Assembly (NCBI GenBank): GCA_030614255.1
Contig: JAUWKI010000003.1
Location: forward strand, 28,003 to 92,002
DNA: 64,000 nt
Source of the DNA: Actinomycetes bacterium
GTDB taxonomy: Bacteria; Actinomycetota; Aquicultoria; UBA3085; Oleimmundimicrobiaceae
Direction: 5' to 3'
A program made the position numbers and the translations under genes. The notes under the pieces are model-generated. The model worked only from the letters and a program-made list of their open reading frames with translations, made no database searches and had not been told where the DNA came from. Of the stretch, positions 49,708-61,716 are shown one piece after another (position 1 is the first letter of the stretch; every line of letters starts with the position of its first letter).

Positions 49708-51801
49708 ATGGATACAAAGGACTTAATTTTAGAGATAGGAACGGAAGAGATGCCCTCTATGGCACTCAACGTGGGAATCGAACAATTAAAGAACAATGCC
49801 ATAAAATTGCTCGATGAAAACAGGCTTTCCTGTTTCGAAGCAAAAACATATGGTACTCCAAGGCGTTTGGTTTTAAATGTTGTCGGCTTGCAATCACAAC
49901 AGCGGGAAGAAATAAGGGAGACGAAGGGACCTCCGGCGAACGCGGCATTTACCAATGGTGGGGAGGCGACTGCTGCTGCGAAAGGTTTTGCCAAATCGCA
50001 AAGGGTAAAAGTATCTGATTTGAAAATTCGTGAGACCTCCGAAGGAACCTATGTTTTTGCCATCAAGAAAGAACAAGGCAAAGAAACATCGAAAATTCTC
50101 CCCGAAATTTTACCAAAATTGATATCATCCATTTCTTTTAATAAGTCCATGAGGTGGCAGGGTGGCAACGTTCGCTTTGTTCGGCCCATTCGCTGGCTTT
50201 TAGCTTTACATGGAGAGGAAGTCGTGAGATTTACATTTGTTGATCTGAAGTCAAACAATTTGACGTGGGGACATCGTTTTCTTGTAAAAAGTCCTATTAA
50301 AATGAAAAACCCTAGGGAATATTTTTCTTTGATAAAGAAAGCCGGTGTGGTTGTGGATCAGAAGGAACGGAAAGAAATTATTGAGGATAGCATCAAAGGG
50401 CTTTTGAAAAAAGAAAAAGAAAGACCCGTTATAAATCCCAAAACTTTTGCTGAAGTTATAAATTTGGTAGAGTCTCCACATATTATCTGCGGTACTTTTT
50501 CAGATAGCTATCTTAGTTTGCCGCGGCAAGTACTGACGACTGCGATGGAATCACATCAACGTTATTTTCCTGTTGAAGACATTGATGGCAAATTAAAATC
50601 CAAGTTTATCATTGTTCATAATGGCGATGCTACTTATGATGACATTATTAGAAAAGGTCACGAAAGAGTTCTTGGAGCGCGGCTTGCGGACGCGAAGTTT
50701 TTCTTCGAAGAAGATCGGAAAGAACCACTTGTTAAAAATATCGAAAAACTTGAGGGTGTTGTTTTTCAAGATAAACTTGGGACGGTATATAGCAAAGTTA
50801 AACGTGTTGGAAAAGTAACCGGCTTTTTAGCCAAACAGATGGAAGTCGATGATTCGACGAAGGATTATGCAAAAAGGACTGCTTATTTAAGCAAAGCTGA
50901 TTTGGTGACGGAGATGGTTGGAGAGTTTCCTGACCTTCAGGGCGTAATGGGGAGAGAATATGCAATGTTGTCCGGAGAGAACGAAGAGGTTGCTAAAGGT
51001 ATTTTTGAACACTATCTGCCGCGTTACTCTGATGACATTTTGCCCGAATCTGATGTGGGAAAAATTGTAAGCATTGCGGATAAAGCAGATACTATAACAG
51101 GTTGTTTTTCGGTAGGGCTTCTACCAACTGGCTCAGAAGATCCTTATGCTTTGCGTCGTCAAGCACAAGGTATAATAAACATAGTTCTCAATAACGAGTT
51201 AAATCTGTCGCTCATCGAGCTTATAAAGTTTACGCTATCTGGGTACAAAAGAGATAAGATAGAATTTTACCAGGATGAAGAGCGAATTTTGGAGGAACTT
51301 GAAAGTTTCTTCCTGGGAAGATTAAAACAGCAATTTTTAAGCGCGGGATTTCAATACGATGTCGTTGACTCCGTTTTGGCATTGGGATTGAATAATTTAG
51401 TGGTCCTTAGGGAAAAAGTTAAGATTATGTCCAAATACAGGGAAGAAAGCTTAATGAAAGATTTGTTTACAGCGTTCATAAGATGTAGAAATTTAGCGGT
51501 GCATGGGTTAGGGATAACAGTCAATGAAAATTTGTTTGAGCAAGAAGAGGAAGAGAAGTTGTTTCGAGCGATTTTGCAATCAGAAAAAGATATGAATGAA
51601 GCCTTGAAAAATAGTAATTATGAAGAGGTCATGAAAATCTTGGCTAACTTAAGACCGATAGTCGATAAATTTTTTGATGAAGTCTTGGTGATGGCGAAGG
51701 AGAAAGAGCTACAGGATAACCGAATCAAACTACTAAATAAGTCTGTTCAAATATTTCAATCGGTTGCCGATTTTTCCAAACTAGCCATAGCTGCCGGGTA
51801 G
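49708..51801 (+). CDS. glyS: Glycyl-tRNA synthetase beta subunit
   Basis: DLILEIGTEEMPS; ESHQRYFPVED; start at ATG 49708. Confidence 0.97.
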   Translation: MDTKDLILEIGTEEMPSMALNVGIEQLKNNAIKLLDENRLSCFEAKTYGTPRRLVLNVVGLQSQQREEIRETKGPPANAAFTNGGEATAAAKGFAKSQRVKVSDLKIRETSEGTYVFAIKKEQGKETSKILPEILPKLISSISFNKSMRWQGGNVRFVRPIRWLLALHGEEVVRFTFVDLKSNNLTWGHRFLVKSPIKMKNPREYFSLIKKAGVVVDQKERKEIIEDSIKGLLKKEKERPVINPKTFAEVINLVESPHIICGTFSDSYLSLPRQVLTTAMESHQRYFPVEDIDGKLKSKFIIVHNGDATYDDIIRKGHERVLGARLADAKFFFEEDRKEPLVKNIEKLEGVVFQDKLGTVYSKVKRVGKVTGFLAKQMEVDDSTKDYAKRTAYLSKADLVTEMVGEFPDLQGVMGREYAMLSGENEEVAKGIFEHYLPRYSDDILPESDVGKIVSIADKADTITGCFSVGLLPTGSEDPYALRRQAQGIINIVLNNELNLSLIELIKFTLSGYKRDKIEFYQDEERILEELESFFLGRLKQQFLSAGFQYDVVDSVLALGLNNLVVLREKVKIMSKYREESLMKDLFTAFIRCRNLAVHGLGITVNENLFEQEEEEKLFRAILQSEKDMNEALKNSNYEEVMKILANLRPIVDKFFDEVLVMAKEKELQDNRIKLLNKSVQIFQSVADFSKLAIAAG

Positions 51802-51859
51802 GTTTTATTTAAGAGAAAGATGAAAATTTTAATCAAATAAATTTAAGGCTGGCAAAGGG

Positions 51860-52678
51860 ATGTTAATGACAGAGATGAAAAATATATATGTACTTTCAGA
51901 TTCTCTAGGGGATACAGCGGAGCAAGTGGCCAAAGCTGCGGCAAGCCAGTTTGCTGAAAAATTTAAGGTAATAAAATGGCCAAAAATTAGGGATAAAAAT
52001 CAGATTGAGGCGGTTATAAACAAAGCAAAAATTGGTCCAAGCGTTATATTTTATAGTTTGGTTGCCCCTCAATTGAACGAGTTTTTAGAGACGAAAGCTA
52101 ATGAGTTTGGGATTCCCGTATTGAATGTCTTAAGTCCTGCAATAAGTGTGCTGGAAGAATTTTCTGAAGCTTCAGCGGAGCTTAGACCGGGAGCTTCCAG
52201 GGAAATAGACCACGGGTATTTTCGAAAAATCGAGGCGATAAATTTTGCGGTTAAACATGATGATGGAAGAAGCATGGAAAACATTAAAGAAGCTGAAATC
52301 GTTCTCGTAGGAGTTTCTAGAACCTCCAAAACTCCTCTTTCCGTATATTTAGCTTATCGTGGCTGGAAGGTGGCTAATATCCCCTTAATTTATGGAATCG
52401 AGCCAAGCAAACAACTTTTTGAAATATCACCCGAAAAGGTAGTTGGCCTTGATATTAATGAAAATTCATTAAGAGAAATCAGAGAACAAAGGCTGGAAGC
52501 GTTGGGGGCTCCAAAAAATGGTTACGCGAATGCCGGTTACATATTGAAAGAACTCGATTATGCGCGTTCTATAATGAAAAAAATCGGATGCAGGATTATA
52601 AATACTACGTATAAAGCGATTGAAGAGACGGCTAGTGAAATATTGAAATACTATAATAGTAAAGATAATCATATTTGA
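51860..52678 (+). CDS. Pyruvate,phosphate dikinase regulatory protein (DUF299 kinase/pyrophosphorylase)
   Basis: YVLSDSLGDTAEQVAKAA; VGVSRTSKTPLSVYLAYRGWKVANIPL; next to ppdK. Confidence 0.95.
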   Translation: MLMTEMKNIYVLSDSLGDTAEQVAKAAASQFAEKFKVIKWPKIRDKNQIEAVINKAKIGPSVIFYSLVAPQLNEFLETKANEFGIPVLNVLSPAISVLEEFSEASAELRPGASREIDHGYFRKIEAINFAVKHDDGRSMENIKEAEIVLVGVSRTSKTPLSVYLAYRGWKVANIPLIYGIEPSKQLFEISPEKVVGLDINENSLREIREQRLEALGAPKNGYANAGYILKELDYARSIMKKIGCRIINTTYKAIEETASEILKYYNSKDNHI

Positions 52679-52689
52679 GGGGGTTTGGA

Positions 52690-55347
52690 ATGTCGGTTAA
52701 GAAATATGTTTATGATTTCGAAGAAGGGAACGCGAGCATGAAATTTATATTGGGAGGCAAGGGTTCCAATTTAGCAGAGATGACGATGCTTGGTTTTCCC
52801 GTTCCTCCAGGTTATACAATCACAACGGATGCTTGCAATGCTTATTCTAAGATAGAGAAGTACCCCAATGGTTTAGAAGAGGAAATTAAAGAATATCAAG
52901 ATAAGCTGGAGAAAAAACTAGGTAAGGAATTAGGAGATGTTAACGATCCACTATTGCTCTCCGTTCGTTCGGGTGCAGCGTTTTCAATGCCGGGCATGAT
53001 GGACACAGTTTTAAATCTCGGATTAAATGAGGAGACGATAAAGGGTCTTATTAAACAGACCAAGAACGATAGGTTTGCTTATGATGCATACAGGCGATTT
53101 ATAATGATGTACTCCGACATTGTGCTTAAAGTAGAAAAGAATAAATTTGAGCATGAGTTAAGGGAGATGAAGAAAGAGCGGGGAGTTAAGCAGGACACTG
53201 AACTTACGGCAGACGACTTGAAAGAGTTAGTTGATATTTATAAAGACATTGTAAGAAAAGAAACCGGTGAAGAGTTTCCGAAAGACCCCAAGATTCAACT
53301 AAAAAAAGCGGTAACTGCTGTCTTTGAATCCTGGAATAACCCTCGTGCAAAAACATATCGTAAACAATACAAAATTTCAGATGATTTGGGCACGGCTGTT
53401 AACATTCAGACGATGGTTTTTGGAAACAAAGGTAGTGACTCTGCCACGGGCGTTGCGTTTACCAGGGATCCTGCAACTGGTGAAAAGAAAATTTTTGGAG
53501 AGTATCTTACAAATGCCCAAGGAGAAGACGTTGTGGCTGGTGTTCGTACTCCAAAGACTCTCACAAACCTTAAAGAAGAGATGCCCGATACTTACGAGAA
53601 GTTGATGAAGGCCATGGAGAATTTAGAAAAACACTATCGTGATATGCAAGATATAGAGTTCACAGTAGAGCAGGGCAAACTTTATATGCTTCAAACAAGA
53701 ACTGGCAAGAGAACGGCTGCTGCAGCATTGAAGATTGCTGTGGATATGGTAAACGAGGGTTTAATTACCAAGAAGATGGCAATAGAAAGGATTGATCCCT
53801 CTCAGCTTGATCAACTTCTTCACCCTAGAATTGACCCGAAAGCTAAACTAAAGATTCTAGCAACTGGTTTGCCTGCCTCTCCGGGAGCTGCCACTGGAGA
53901 AGTTGTTTTTAATGCTGATACTGCAGAGGAAGAAGGTAGTGCTGGCAAGAGAGTCATATTGGTTCGATGGGAAACTACCCCGGACGATATTCATGGTTTA
54001 ATAGCAGCTCAAGGTGTGCTTACTGTTCATGGAGGAATGACGAGTCATGCTGCTGTTGTGGCACGGGGCATGGGAAAACCTTGTGTCGCTGGATGTGAAG
54101 CGATGAAATTGGATTTGGAAAAGCAATTTTTTGAGATAAACGGAACGATAGTTAAATCCGGAGACATTATAAGTATCGATGGGAGCACGGGTCGAATAAT
54201 TTTAGGAGAAGCGCCTCTTATCCCTCCCAACGTTAGTCCGGACTTTCAAGAGATTCTTAAGTGGGCGGATAAATATCGCGTACTTGGCGTTAGAGCAAAT
54301 GCTGATACTCCTGAAGATGCGAAGAAGGCGAGAGAGTTTGGTGTTGAGGGCATCGGTCTTTGCCGTACTGAACATATGTTCTTCGGAGATGAACGGCTGC
54401 CCCTAGTGCAAAAAATGATTTTGTCTGAGACAAATGAGGAAAGAGAAGATGTTTTAGAGAAGCTTCTGCAGTTTCAAAGAGGAGATTTTGAGGGCATCTT
54501 TAAAGCTATGTCAGGGCTACCTGTAACAATTAGACTTTTAGATCCTCCTCTTCATGAATTTTTACCCAATTTGGCAGATTTAAGAGTTGAGATTACTGAG
54601 ATGAAATTCAAGAAGATCGATGAAACTCAAATCGCCAAAAAAGAGAAGATTTTGCACAAAGTGAGAGTGGAAACCGAGATGAACCCAATGCTGGGTTTAA
54701 GAGGATGCAGACTTGGTATAGTTTATCCCGGGGTCTATAATATGCAGGTTAAAGCAATAATGGAAGCGGCTTGCAACATAAAAAAAGAAGGTTATGAGCC
54801 GGTGGTCGAAATAATGATTCCCTTAGTTTCTCATGTAAACGAACTTATGACTACTCGTGGAAAAGCAGAGGAAACAATCAAAGAAGTTCTAGCAGAAAAA
54901 GGGGTAGATATCGCATATAAGATAGGAACGATGATTGAACTGCCGCGTGCTGCTATAACCGCAAATGAAATTGCGGAGCATGCGGACTTTTTTTCCTTTG
55001 GAACGAATGATTTAACTCAAACGACGTTTGGTTTTAGTCGCGATGACGCTGAAGCGAAGTTTTTAGCAAGATATCTTGAGGATAAAATATTGCCTGTTAA
55101 TCCATTTGAAGTTATCGATCAAAGTGGCGTTGGTAGTCTAGTTGACACAGCTTGCAAGCTTGCTCGAAAAACTAAACCAGATATCAAGCTGGGTATCTGT
55201 GGGGAGCATGGCGGTGAGCCATCTTCAATTGCGTTCTGCCACAAAATTGGTCTCACCTACGTAAGCTGTTCTCCTTATAGGACTCCCTTGGCCAGACTTG
55301 CCGCGGCACAAGCTGCCATTGGTGCAAAAGGGGACACAACGAAATAA
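52690..55347 (+). CDS. ppdK: Pyruvate,phosphate dikinase
   Basis: GGKGSNLAEMTMLGFPVPPGYTITTDAC; GGMTSHAAVVARGMGKPCVAG. Confidence 0.98.
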   Translation: MSVKKYVYDFEEGNASMKFILGGKGSNLAEMTMLGFPVPPGYTITTDACNAYSKIEKYPNGLEEEIKEYQDKLEKKLGKELGDVNDPLLLSVRSGAAFSMPGMMDTVLNLGLNEETIKGLIKQTKNDRFAYDAYRRFIMMYSDIVLKVEKNKFEHELREMKKERGVKQDTELTADDLKELVDIYKDIVRKETGEEFPKDPKIQLKKAVTAVFESWNNPRAKTYRKQYKISDDLGTAVNIQTMVFGNKGSDSATGVAFTRDPATGEKKIFGEYLTNAQGEDVVAGVRTPKTLTNLKEEMPDTYEKLMKAMENLEKHYRDMQDIEFTVEQGKLYMLQTRTGKRTAAAALKIAVDMVNEGLITKKMAIERIDPSQLDQLLHPRIDPKAKLKILATGLPASPGAATGEVVFNADTAEEEGSAGKRVILVRWETTPDDIHGLIAAQGVLTVHGGMTSHAAVVARGMGKPCVAGCEAMKLDLEKQFFEINGTIVKSGDIISIDGSTGRIILGEAPLIPPNVSPDFQEILKWADKYRVLGVRANADTPEDAKKAREFGVEGIGLCRTEHMFFGDERLPLVQKMILSETNEEREDVLEKLLQFQRGDFEGIFKAMSGLPVTIRLLDPPLHEFLPNLADLRVEITEMKFKKIDETQIAKKEKILHKVRVETEMNPMLGLRGCRLGIVYPGVYNMQVKAIMEAACNIKKEGYEPVVEIMIPLVSHVNELMTTRGKAEETIKEVLAEKGVDIAYKIGTMIELPRAAITANEIAEHADFFSFGTNDLTQTTFGFSRDDAEAKFLARYLEDKILPVNPFEVIDQSGVGSLVDTACKLARKTKPDIKLGICGEHGGEPSSIAFCHKIGLTYVSCSPYRTPLARLAAAQAAIGAKGDTTK

Positions 55348-55552
55348 CAGATAGCTGATGTCTGCCCCGCCAGCGGCAGACACGGCGGCAGGCAGGTCGT
55401 GGCAATCTCTAAACATGTGATGTGGAAACGTAGTGACACGATGACATAGTAGCGAAGAAGCTAAAAAGCTGGTGGAGGATAGTTTAAACTATCAGCTATC
55501 GAGGCCGTAAGGCCGGGCTTACCAATAACTGTTAAATAATTTAAGGAGCAAT

Positions 55553-56146
55553 ATGCTGATTGTTGGAATTAATGGAAGCCCCAATAAAGACGGGAATGTT
55601 TTCTATCTACTTGAAGTTGCCTTAGAGGCCGCGAAAAGAAAAGGGGCGAGTGTCTATATTGAACATGCTTGTGATGTTCTCAAGGGGCAAGAGAAACCAT
55701 ATTGTGATGCCTGTTCAAGTCCATGCAATAGAAGCTGTTTTGAGGGCACGTTGTTAGAAAAATCACTTATGAATTTAGAAGAAGCAGACGCGGTTATTCT
55801 TGCAAGTCCAGTCTATTTTGGAACTGTGTCATCCCAGCTTAAAGCGTATTGGGATAAAACCAGATCATTAAGAACAGGGAAGTCTCTTTTGGGCAAACCA
55901 GGAGGAGCTATAGCCGTTGGGGCTTCAAAATTTGGTGGGCAAGAAACTACCGTAAGAGCTCTCCACGATATGATGTTGATTCAAGGGATGAGCATAGCAG
56001 GAGACGGAGCGAGCGATTTTGATGCCGGTCATCAGGGAGTTTGTGGAGTAAAACCGACAAAAGATGATTTATATGCAATTAAACGAGCAAAGATATTAGG
56101 GGCAAGAATTTTTGAAGAAGCAAGTAAAGTGGTAGATGGCAGATAG
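55553..56146 (+). CDS. Flavodoxin-like NAD(P)H-dependent FMN reductase
   Basis: MLIVGINGSPNKDGNVFYLL; ASPVYFGTVSSQLKAYWDKT. Confidence 0.9.
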   Translation: MLIVGINGSPNKDGNVFYLLEVALEAAKRKGASVYIEHACDVLKGQEKPYCDACSSPCNRSCFEGTLLEKSLMNLEEADAVILASPVYFGTVSSQLKAYWDKTRSLRTGKSLLGKPGGAIAVGASKFGGQETTVRALHDMMLIQGMSIAGDGASDFDAGHQGVCGVKPTKDDLYAIKRAKILGARIFEEASKVVDGR

Positions 56147-56193
56147 CAGATAGCAGATGGCTAAAAGCATAGAGCAGAGAAAATATAGAGCAT
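56130..56193. repeat. Degenerate heptamer repeat overlapping the 3' end of the preceding CDS
   Basis: gtagatg gcagata gcagata gcagatg gctaaaa gcataga gcagaga. Confidence 0.75.
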
Positions 56194-56526
56194 GGAGTAT
56201 AGGGTGTGGAGTATAGAGATTAGAGCGGAGAGCTTAGAGCAGAGAGAAAAACCAGCAAGCCAACCAGAAAACTCCCAACTGCCAGCTGCCAACTAATAAC
56301 TCCCGACTGATGGCTGATGCTTGCCCGTCGCTGGTGGGACTAATGGAATATAGAACATAGAGTATAGAAGAGATAAAAAACGAAGAATGAAAAATCATAA
56401 TTAAAAATTAAAAATGTTTTAATAGTATTTTAAGAATTTTATCTTTTAGGATTCGGTTTTCAATTTTAAATTTTTCTATATCGTTTTTCTTTTTTAATTG
56501 GCCGGCGACTGATTTTGGGGTGAATA

Positions 56527-57555
56527 ATGGATATCCGCGAAATGTTAGAGGAAAAAGAGAGGAAGCTTCTCTCTTCATGTGCCCAACTTAGCGAAAATTC
56601 TAAAGGTCGCAAGATTTTTGTTAAGCAATGTCCTATCAGGACGGAGTTCCAACGGGATAAGGATAGAATAATTCACTCCAAATCATTTAGACGCCTTTCT
56701 CACAAAACCCAGGTTTTTTTGGCTCCTGAGGGTGATCACTACCGCACTCGTTTAACTCATACTTTAGAAGTTACTCAAATATCTCGTACGATTGCCAGAG
56801 CGTTAAAGTTAAATGAAGATTTAACGGAAGCCATTGCTTTGGGGCACGATTTAGGGCATACACCTTTTGGTCATACTGGCGAAGGTGCGTTGACTGAATG
56901 TTTGCAAGAGATAAAAGATGATTATAAAGGTGTCCCGGAATTATTTGAGCATAATAAACAGAGTCTTCGTGTTGTTGATTATTTAGAATATGAAGGCAAG
57001 GGGTTAAATCTTACGTGGGAAGTTAGAGATGGCATATTAAATCACACGAGAAATAATTCACCCTCAACCCTTGAAGGACAAATTGTAAGGATTGCTGATA
57101 GAGTAGCTTATATTAATCACGATATTGATGATGCCATACGGGCAAAAATGATTAAAGAAAAGGATTTGCCAGACAAATCCATAAAGATTCTTGGCAAACA
57201 TCATGGGGTAAGGATAAATAATATGGTCTTCAATATGGTTGAGGCGAGCAAGGACAGTAAGCAAATAAAATTAAGTAATGATTTTACAAAAGCGATGAAT
57301 AAGTTGCGCGGTTTTCTCTTTGAAAAGGTGTATATCAACTCCGCTGCAAAAGCCGAGGAACCCAAAGCTAAAAAGGTTATCGAGATGCTTTTTTTCTATT
57401 ATTTAAACAATTCGGACAAGATGCCTCAGGAATTTCAAACGGATAAAAGAGCTGAGCTTCCCTTAAAGATTTGTGACTATGTGGCCGGAATGACTGACAG
57501 GTATGCGCTTAATAAATTTAAAGATCTTTTTATGCCTAGGGGATGGATGGTATAG
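56527..57555 (+). CDS. dgt: dGTP triphosphohydrolase family protein
   Basis: [65 protein letters not shown]. Confidence 0.95.
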   Translation: MDIREMLEEKERKLLSSCAQLSENSKGRKIFVKQCPIRTEFQRDKDRIIHSKSFRRLSHKTQVFLAPEGDHYRTRLTHTLEVTQISRTIARALKLNEDLTEAIALGHDLGHTPFGHTGEGALTECLQEIKDDYKGVPELFEHNKQSLRVVDYLEYEGKGLNLTWEVRDGILNHTRNNSPSTLEGQIVRIADRVAYINHDIDDAIRAKMIKEKDLPDKSIKILGKHHGVRINNMVFNMVEASKDSKQIKLSNDFTKAMNKLRGFLFEKVYINSAAKAEEPKAKKVIEMLFFYYLNNSDKMPQEFQTDKRAELPLKICDYVAGMTDRYALNKFKDLFMPRGWMV

Positions 57556-57646
57556 AACTTCGTTACTTTATGAAAGGTCTATTTTAATATGCCGATGCTG
57601 TGTGTTAAAATTGTTCAAATTATTTGAAAAGAAAGGAGACTGGTGC

Positions 57647-59665
57647 ATGATAGAAAACATAGGTTTCGTGGCTCCTCTTGCCGGCGTAATCGCTCTGATT
57701 TTTGCTGGTTATTTTGCGAGTTTGGTAATGAAACATTCCCCGGGAAACCAAACGATGCAGGAGATATCGAAGGCGATTCAAGAGGGGGCCATGGCTTTTT
57801 TAACTCGCGAATATAAGGTTTTGAGTTTCTTTGTTTTATTTATGGCTATTTTACTCTTTGTATTTATTAATCCCTTTACGGCAGTAGCTTTTATTGGTGG
57901 TGCCATTTTATCAGCTACAGCTGGATTTATTGGTTTAACCATTGCTACCAGGGCGAATACTAGAACCACAAATGCGGCAAAAGAAGGTGTGGCTCAAGCG
58001 CTAAACGTTGCTTTTAGAGGTGGGGCTGTAATGGGGATGTCGGTCGTAGGTCTTGGCCTTTTAGGTTTGGGTATATTTTTCATGATATTTAAGGACCACA
58101 CGAACGGATACCAAATTATTAACGGTTTTGCTTTAGGAGCTAGCTCAGTTGCTTTATTTGCTCGTGTTGGAGGAGGAATTTATACGAAAGCAGCCGATAT
58201 CGGAGCAGATTTAGTGGGGAAAGTTGAGGCTGGCATACCGGAAGATGATCCAAGAAATCCTGCTGTTATTGCTGATAATGTTGGCGATAATGTTGGCGAT
58301 GTTGCAGGAATGGGCGCTGACTTGTTCGAGTCATATGTGGGTTCAATAGTTGCCGCAATGACTTTAGGGGCATTGGTGTTGGGTCCAGATGGAATGTTGC
58401 TTCCTTTTTTAATTGCAGCAGCTGGAATTATTTGTTCGATTATAGGAGCTTACTTCGTCCGAGTTAGTAAAGATAATACCCATCTACACAAAGCTTTAAG
58501 TAGGGGCACTTATGTTGCTGCGATTCTTGTGGTTGTTGCCTCTTTTGGTTTGGTATATTGGGTTTTAGGTGCCGATAAAATTTCCTTTTTCTGGGCAATT
58601 GTTGCTGGTCTTGGGGCCGGTGTCGCAATTGGTTTCATAACTGAGGTCTATACTTCCGCTTCTTATAAGTTTGTAAAAGAGATTGCTAATTCCGCAAAAA
58701 CCGGACCGGCGACCACCATTTTGACCGGGTATTCTATTGGATTAAAGAGCACGGTTTGGCCGGTTATTTTAGTTTGTTTAGCTATTTTTGTAGCTTATGT
58801 ATCTGGTGAGGCCGCAATGCAAGGCGGTGGAGTGTATGGAATATCTCTTGCAGCTCTTGGTATGTTAGCTACAACTGGTATTGTAGTCGGGGTTGATGCT
58901 TATGGACCCATTGCCGATAACGCCGGCGGAATTTCGGAGATGGCCGGGTTGGGTCCGGATGTAAGAAAAGTAACAGATAGCTTGGATGCTGTTGGGAACA
59001 CCACAGCTGCTATAGCGAAAGGATTTGCAATAGGTTCAGCGGCTTTGACGTCACTGGCATTGTTTAGTGCTTACTCAAAAGCTGTCGGATTAACTGTTAT
59101 CGATATTTTAAATTACAAGGTGGTTATAGGCATCTTTATAGGGGCCGCGTGTCCTTATCTCTTTGCTTCTTTAACCATTCAAGCTGTGGGGAAAGCTGCT
59201 TTCTCAATGATTGAGGAAGTTCGCAGACAATTTAGAGAGATTAAGGGCCTTATGGAAGGAAAAGCTAAAGCTGACTATCATCGTTGTGTTGATATTAGTA
59301 CGGCTTCGGCACTAAGAGAGATGGTTGTTCCAAGTCTTCTTGCTGTGGGCACTCCAATTCTAGCGGGATTGGTTTTGGGAGCCGAGGCTCTGGGTGGTTT
59401 ACTTGTGGGGGTTCTTGTCTCAGGATTCTTAATGGCTGTTATGATGGCAAATGCCGGTGGAGCTTGGGATAATGCCAAAAAATATATAGAAGCTGGTAAC
59501 TTAGGGGGAAAGGGTTCAGATGTTCATAAAGCGGCCGTTGTAGGTGATACCGTGGGAGATCCATTTAAGGACACAGCGGGCCCATCTATGAATATCTTAA
59601 TTAAAATTATGAGTATTGTTGCACTTGTTTTTGCTCCTATTTTTGCAAATTCGCTTCTTCATTAG
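57647..59665 (+). CDS. hppA: Membrane-bound proton/sodium-translocating pyrophosphatase (K+-dependent type by GNTTAA motif)
   Basis: [62 protein letters not shown]; start ATG 57647. Confidence 0.97.
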   Translation: MIENIGFVAPLAGVIALIFAGYFASLVMKHSPGNQTMQEISKAIQEGAMAFLTREYKVLSFFVLFMAILLFVFINPFTAVAFIGGAILSATAGFIGLTIATRANTRTTNAAKEGVAQALNVAFRGGAVMGMSVVGLGLLGLGIFFMIFKDHTNGYQIINGFALGASSVALFARVGGGIYTKAADIGADLVGKVEAGIPEDDPRNPAVIADNVGDNVGDVAGMGADLFESYVGSIVAAMTLGALVLGPDGMLLPFLIAAAGIICSIIGAYFVRVSKDNTHLHKALSRGTYVAAILVVVASFGLVYWVLGADKISFFWAIVAGLGAGVAIGFITEVYTSASYKFVKEIANSAKTGPATTILTGYSIGLKSTVWPVILVCLAIFVAYVSGEAAMQGGGVYGISLAALGMLATTGIVVGVDAYGPIADNAGGISEMAGLGPDVRKVTDSLDAVGNTTAAIAKGFAIGSAALTSLALFSAYSKAVGLTVIDILNYKVVIGIFIGAACPYLFASLTIQAVGKAAFSMIEEVRRQFREIKGLMEGKAKADYHRCVDISTASALREMVVPSLLAVGTPILAGLVLGAEALGGLLVGVLVSGFLMAVMMANAGGAWDNAKKYIEAGNLGGKGSDVHKAAVVGDTVGDPFKDTAGPSMNILIKIMSIVALVFAPIFANSLLH

Positions 59666-59691
59666 GTAAGATTCAAGCTTTTGTGTTAATT

Positions 59692-59721
59692 AAAAAGAGA
59701 GCGCGTACGCGCTCTCTTTTT
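59692..59721 (+). terminator. Intrinsic (bidirectional-capable) terminator after hppA
   Basis: Perfect palindrome AAAAAGAGAGCGCGTACGCGCTCTCTTTTT. Confidence 0.85.
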
Positions 59722-59857
59722 AATTTCTCAAGGATTATTAATTGATGTGTCGAATAATGATATACATTGGAAAAAAATAGTAAAACCATTCTTTTTTTGT
59801 GCCTACAGGAACCTACCCGGTTTGTGTGGGTATTTATAGAGCATAGGTTGTGTGAAA

Positions 59858-61639
59858 ATGTTTGGACGCATAAAAGAAGAAGACATAAATGAGATTAGAG
59901 AAAGGAACGATCTGGTCGAGGTTGTTTCGGGATATGTTAATTTAAAAAAAACGGGAAGAGTCTTTAAGGGGCTCTGTCCTTTCCATAAAGAAAAAACTCC
60001 TTCTTTTGTTGTGGATCCCATAAAACAGCTCTATCATTGTTTTGGTTGTGGAGAAGGAGGGAACGTCTACAATTTTTTAATACGGGTTGAAAATGTCGAT
60101 TTTCCTGAGGCTGTTCAGATGCTTGCAGAAAAGGCGAACTACACCATACATTACGAGCGTCCGAGTGATTCCAAATTAGCCTCTCGCAAAACAAGAATGT
60201 GGGACATAAATGAGTTAGCTCAAAAACATTATAGTCATAATTTGTTAAAAACAAGTGACGGGGAAAGGGCACGGAATTATTTAAAAAAACGTGGGTTTCA
60301 AGAAGAAACACTTAAGACTTTTAAACTGGGTTTTGCGCCAAGAGATGGGAAGAGACTTCTGGGGCTTTTAACTCAAAAAGGGTACGGTATCCAGGAGCTA
60401 ATTGATGTTGGTTTAATTGTCAAAAGGGATAAGGGTTCTTGCGATTTATTCAGGAACAGGATTATCTTTCCAATATTTGATTTAAAAGGTAAGCATATTG
60501 CTTTTGGCGGAAGAGTTATAGAAAAGGAATTACCAAAATATATAAATTCGCCAGAGACGGTCATCTTCCACAAGAGCTCGACTTTGTATAGTCAGTCTCT
60601 TGCGAAAAGCGAAATAGTAAGATTAAATTATGCTCTAATTGTGGAAGGTTATACAGATGTTATTTCGTTATATCAGGCTGGGATAAAAAATGTTGTTGCG
60701 ACGCTTGGAACAGCACTTACCTCTGATCACCTACATCTGTTGTCTAGGTTTACAAGTAGAGTCGTTCTTCTGTTTGATGCAGACAAGGCTGGTATGGCGG
60801 CTGCTGAAAGAGGATTAGACTTGCTTGGTCAGTCAAAAGTTGATGTGTTCGTTCTCTCTTTACCTGCCGGCAAGGATCCCGCGGATTTCATTACTAGTGA
60901 GGGGAGAGATGCTTTTAAGAAACGGTTAGGTAGTGCCGTTTCTTTGATTGGTTTCTGCATAAACCAGGTGCTCAAAAAACATGATCTTAAGGATCCCCTG
61001 GGAAAAACCAAGGCGGTAGACGAAGCAGTGGGTGTGATTGCGCGTTTAGATAACGTTATTTTGAAAGAGGACTATTTAAAAAAACTAGGAGATAGATTGA
61101 ATATTTCATACGATTCTCTCTTGGCTCAGATGAAAAAAGTTAAAAGAAGAAAATTTGAAACCGAAGATTCTGTTGTGACCGTGTTGCTTGATGCTCAGGC
61201 TAAATCTGAGCGAGAAGCTTTAAAATTTATTTTACAATACCCGGATAGAGTGAGTAAGTTTTTACCCAAGCTCAAGGATGAGTTTTTTACGTACTCATTA
61301 CATAAGGAGTTGCTCGTATTCTTAAAAGGGTTACCGAGTGAGAAGATAGGTTCCGCTAATTTTATTAATTCAATTTCCAAGGAAAAACTTATTAATTTAA
61401 TTACAGCTCTCACTCTTGAGCCAATTCATGTTGATGCCGATAATTGGAATAAATACTTTTCAGATATTTTGATTAGACTCAAGGGTTTTTACCTTGAACG
61501 TCAAATTAATAAGTGGAAGAAAAAATTAAAGGAAGCCGAGGAATCCAACTTGGCCAACAATACAAAGGAGATAGATTCAATTTTTAATGAATTAAATGAA
61601 TTAGAAAAAGAGAGAAGAAAATTAAAACAACAAGTCTAA
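59858..61639 (+). CDS. dnaG: DNA primase
   Basis: CPFHKEKTPSFVVDPIKQLYHCFGCGEGGN; TOPRIM VEGYTDVISLYQAG. Confidence 0.97.
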   Translation: MFGRIKEEDINEIRERNDLVEVVSGYVNLKKTGRVFKGLCPFHKEKTPSFVVDPIKQLYHCFGCGEGGNVYNFLIRVENVDFPEAVQMLAEKANYTIHYERPSDSKLASRKTRMWDINELAQKHYSHNLLKTSDGERARNYLKKRGFQEETLKTFKLGFAPRDGKRLLGLLTQKGYGIQELIDVGLIVKRDKGSCDLFRNRIIFPIFDLKGKHIAFGGRVIEKELPKYINSPETVIFHKSSTLYSQSLAKSEIVRLNYALIVEGYTDVISLYQAGIKNVVATLGTALTSDHLHLLSRFTSRVVLLFDADKAGMAAAERGLDLLGQSKVDVFVLSLPAGKDPADFITSEGRDAFKKRLGSAVSLIGFCINQVLKKHDLKDPLGKTKAVDEAVGVIARLDNVILKEDYLKKLGDRLNISYDSLLAQMKKVKRRKFETEDSVVTVLLDAQAKSEREALKFILQYPDRVSKFLPKLKDEFFTYSLHKELLVFLKGLPSEKIGSANFINSISKEKLINLITALTLEPIHVDADNWNKYFSDILIRLKGFYLERQINKWKKKLKEAEESNLANNTKEIDSIFNELNELEKERRKLKQQV

Positions 61640-61716
61640 CTGTTTAATTTTGAAGTTGTCTATGCGGTAACTTAAAGATTTGATTGAGACTTTGACTGTT
61701 CGGAGGATTGAAAAGA

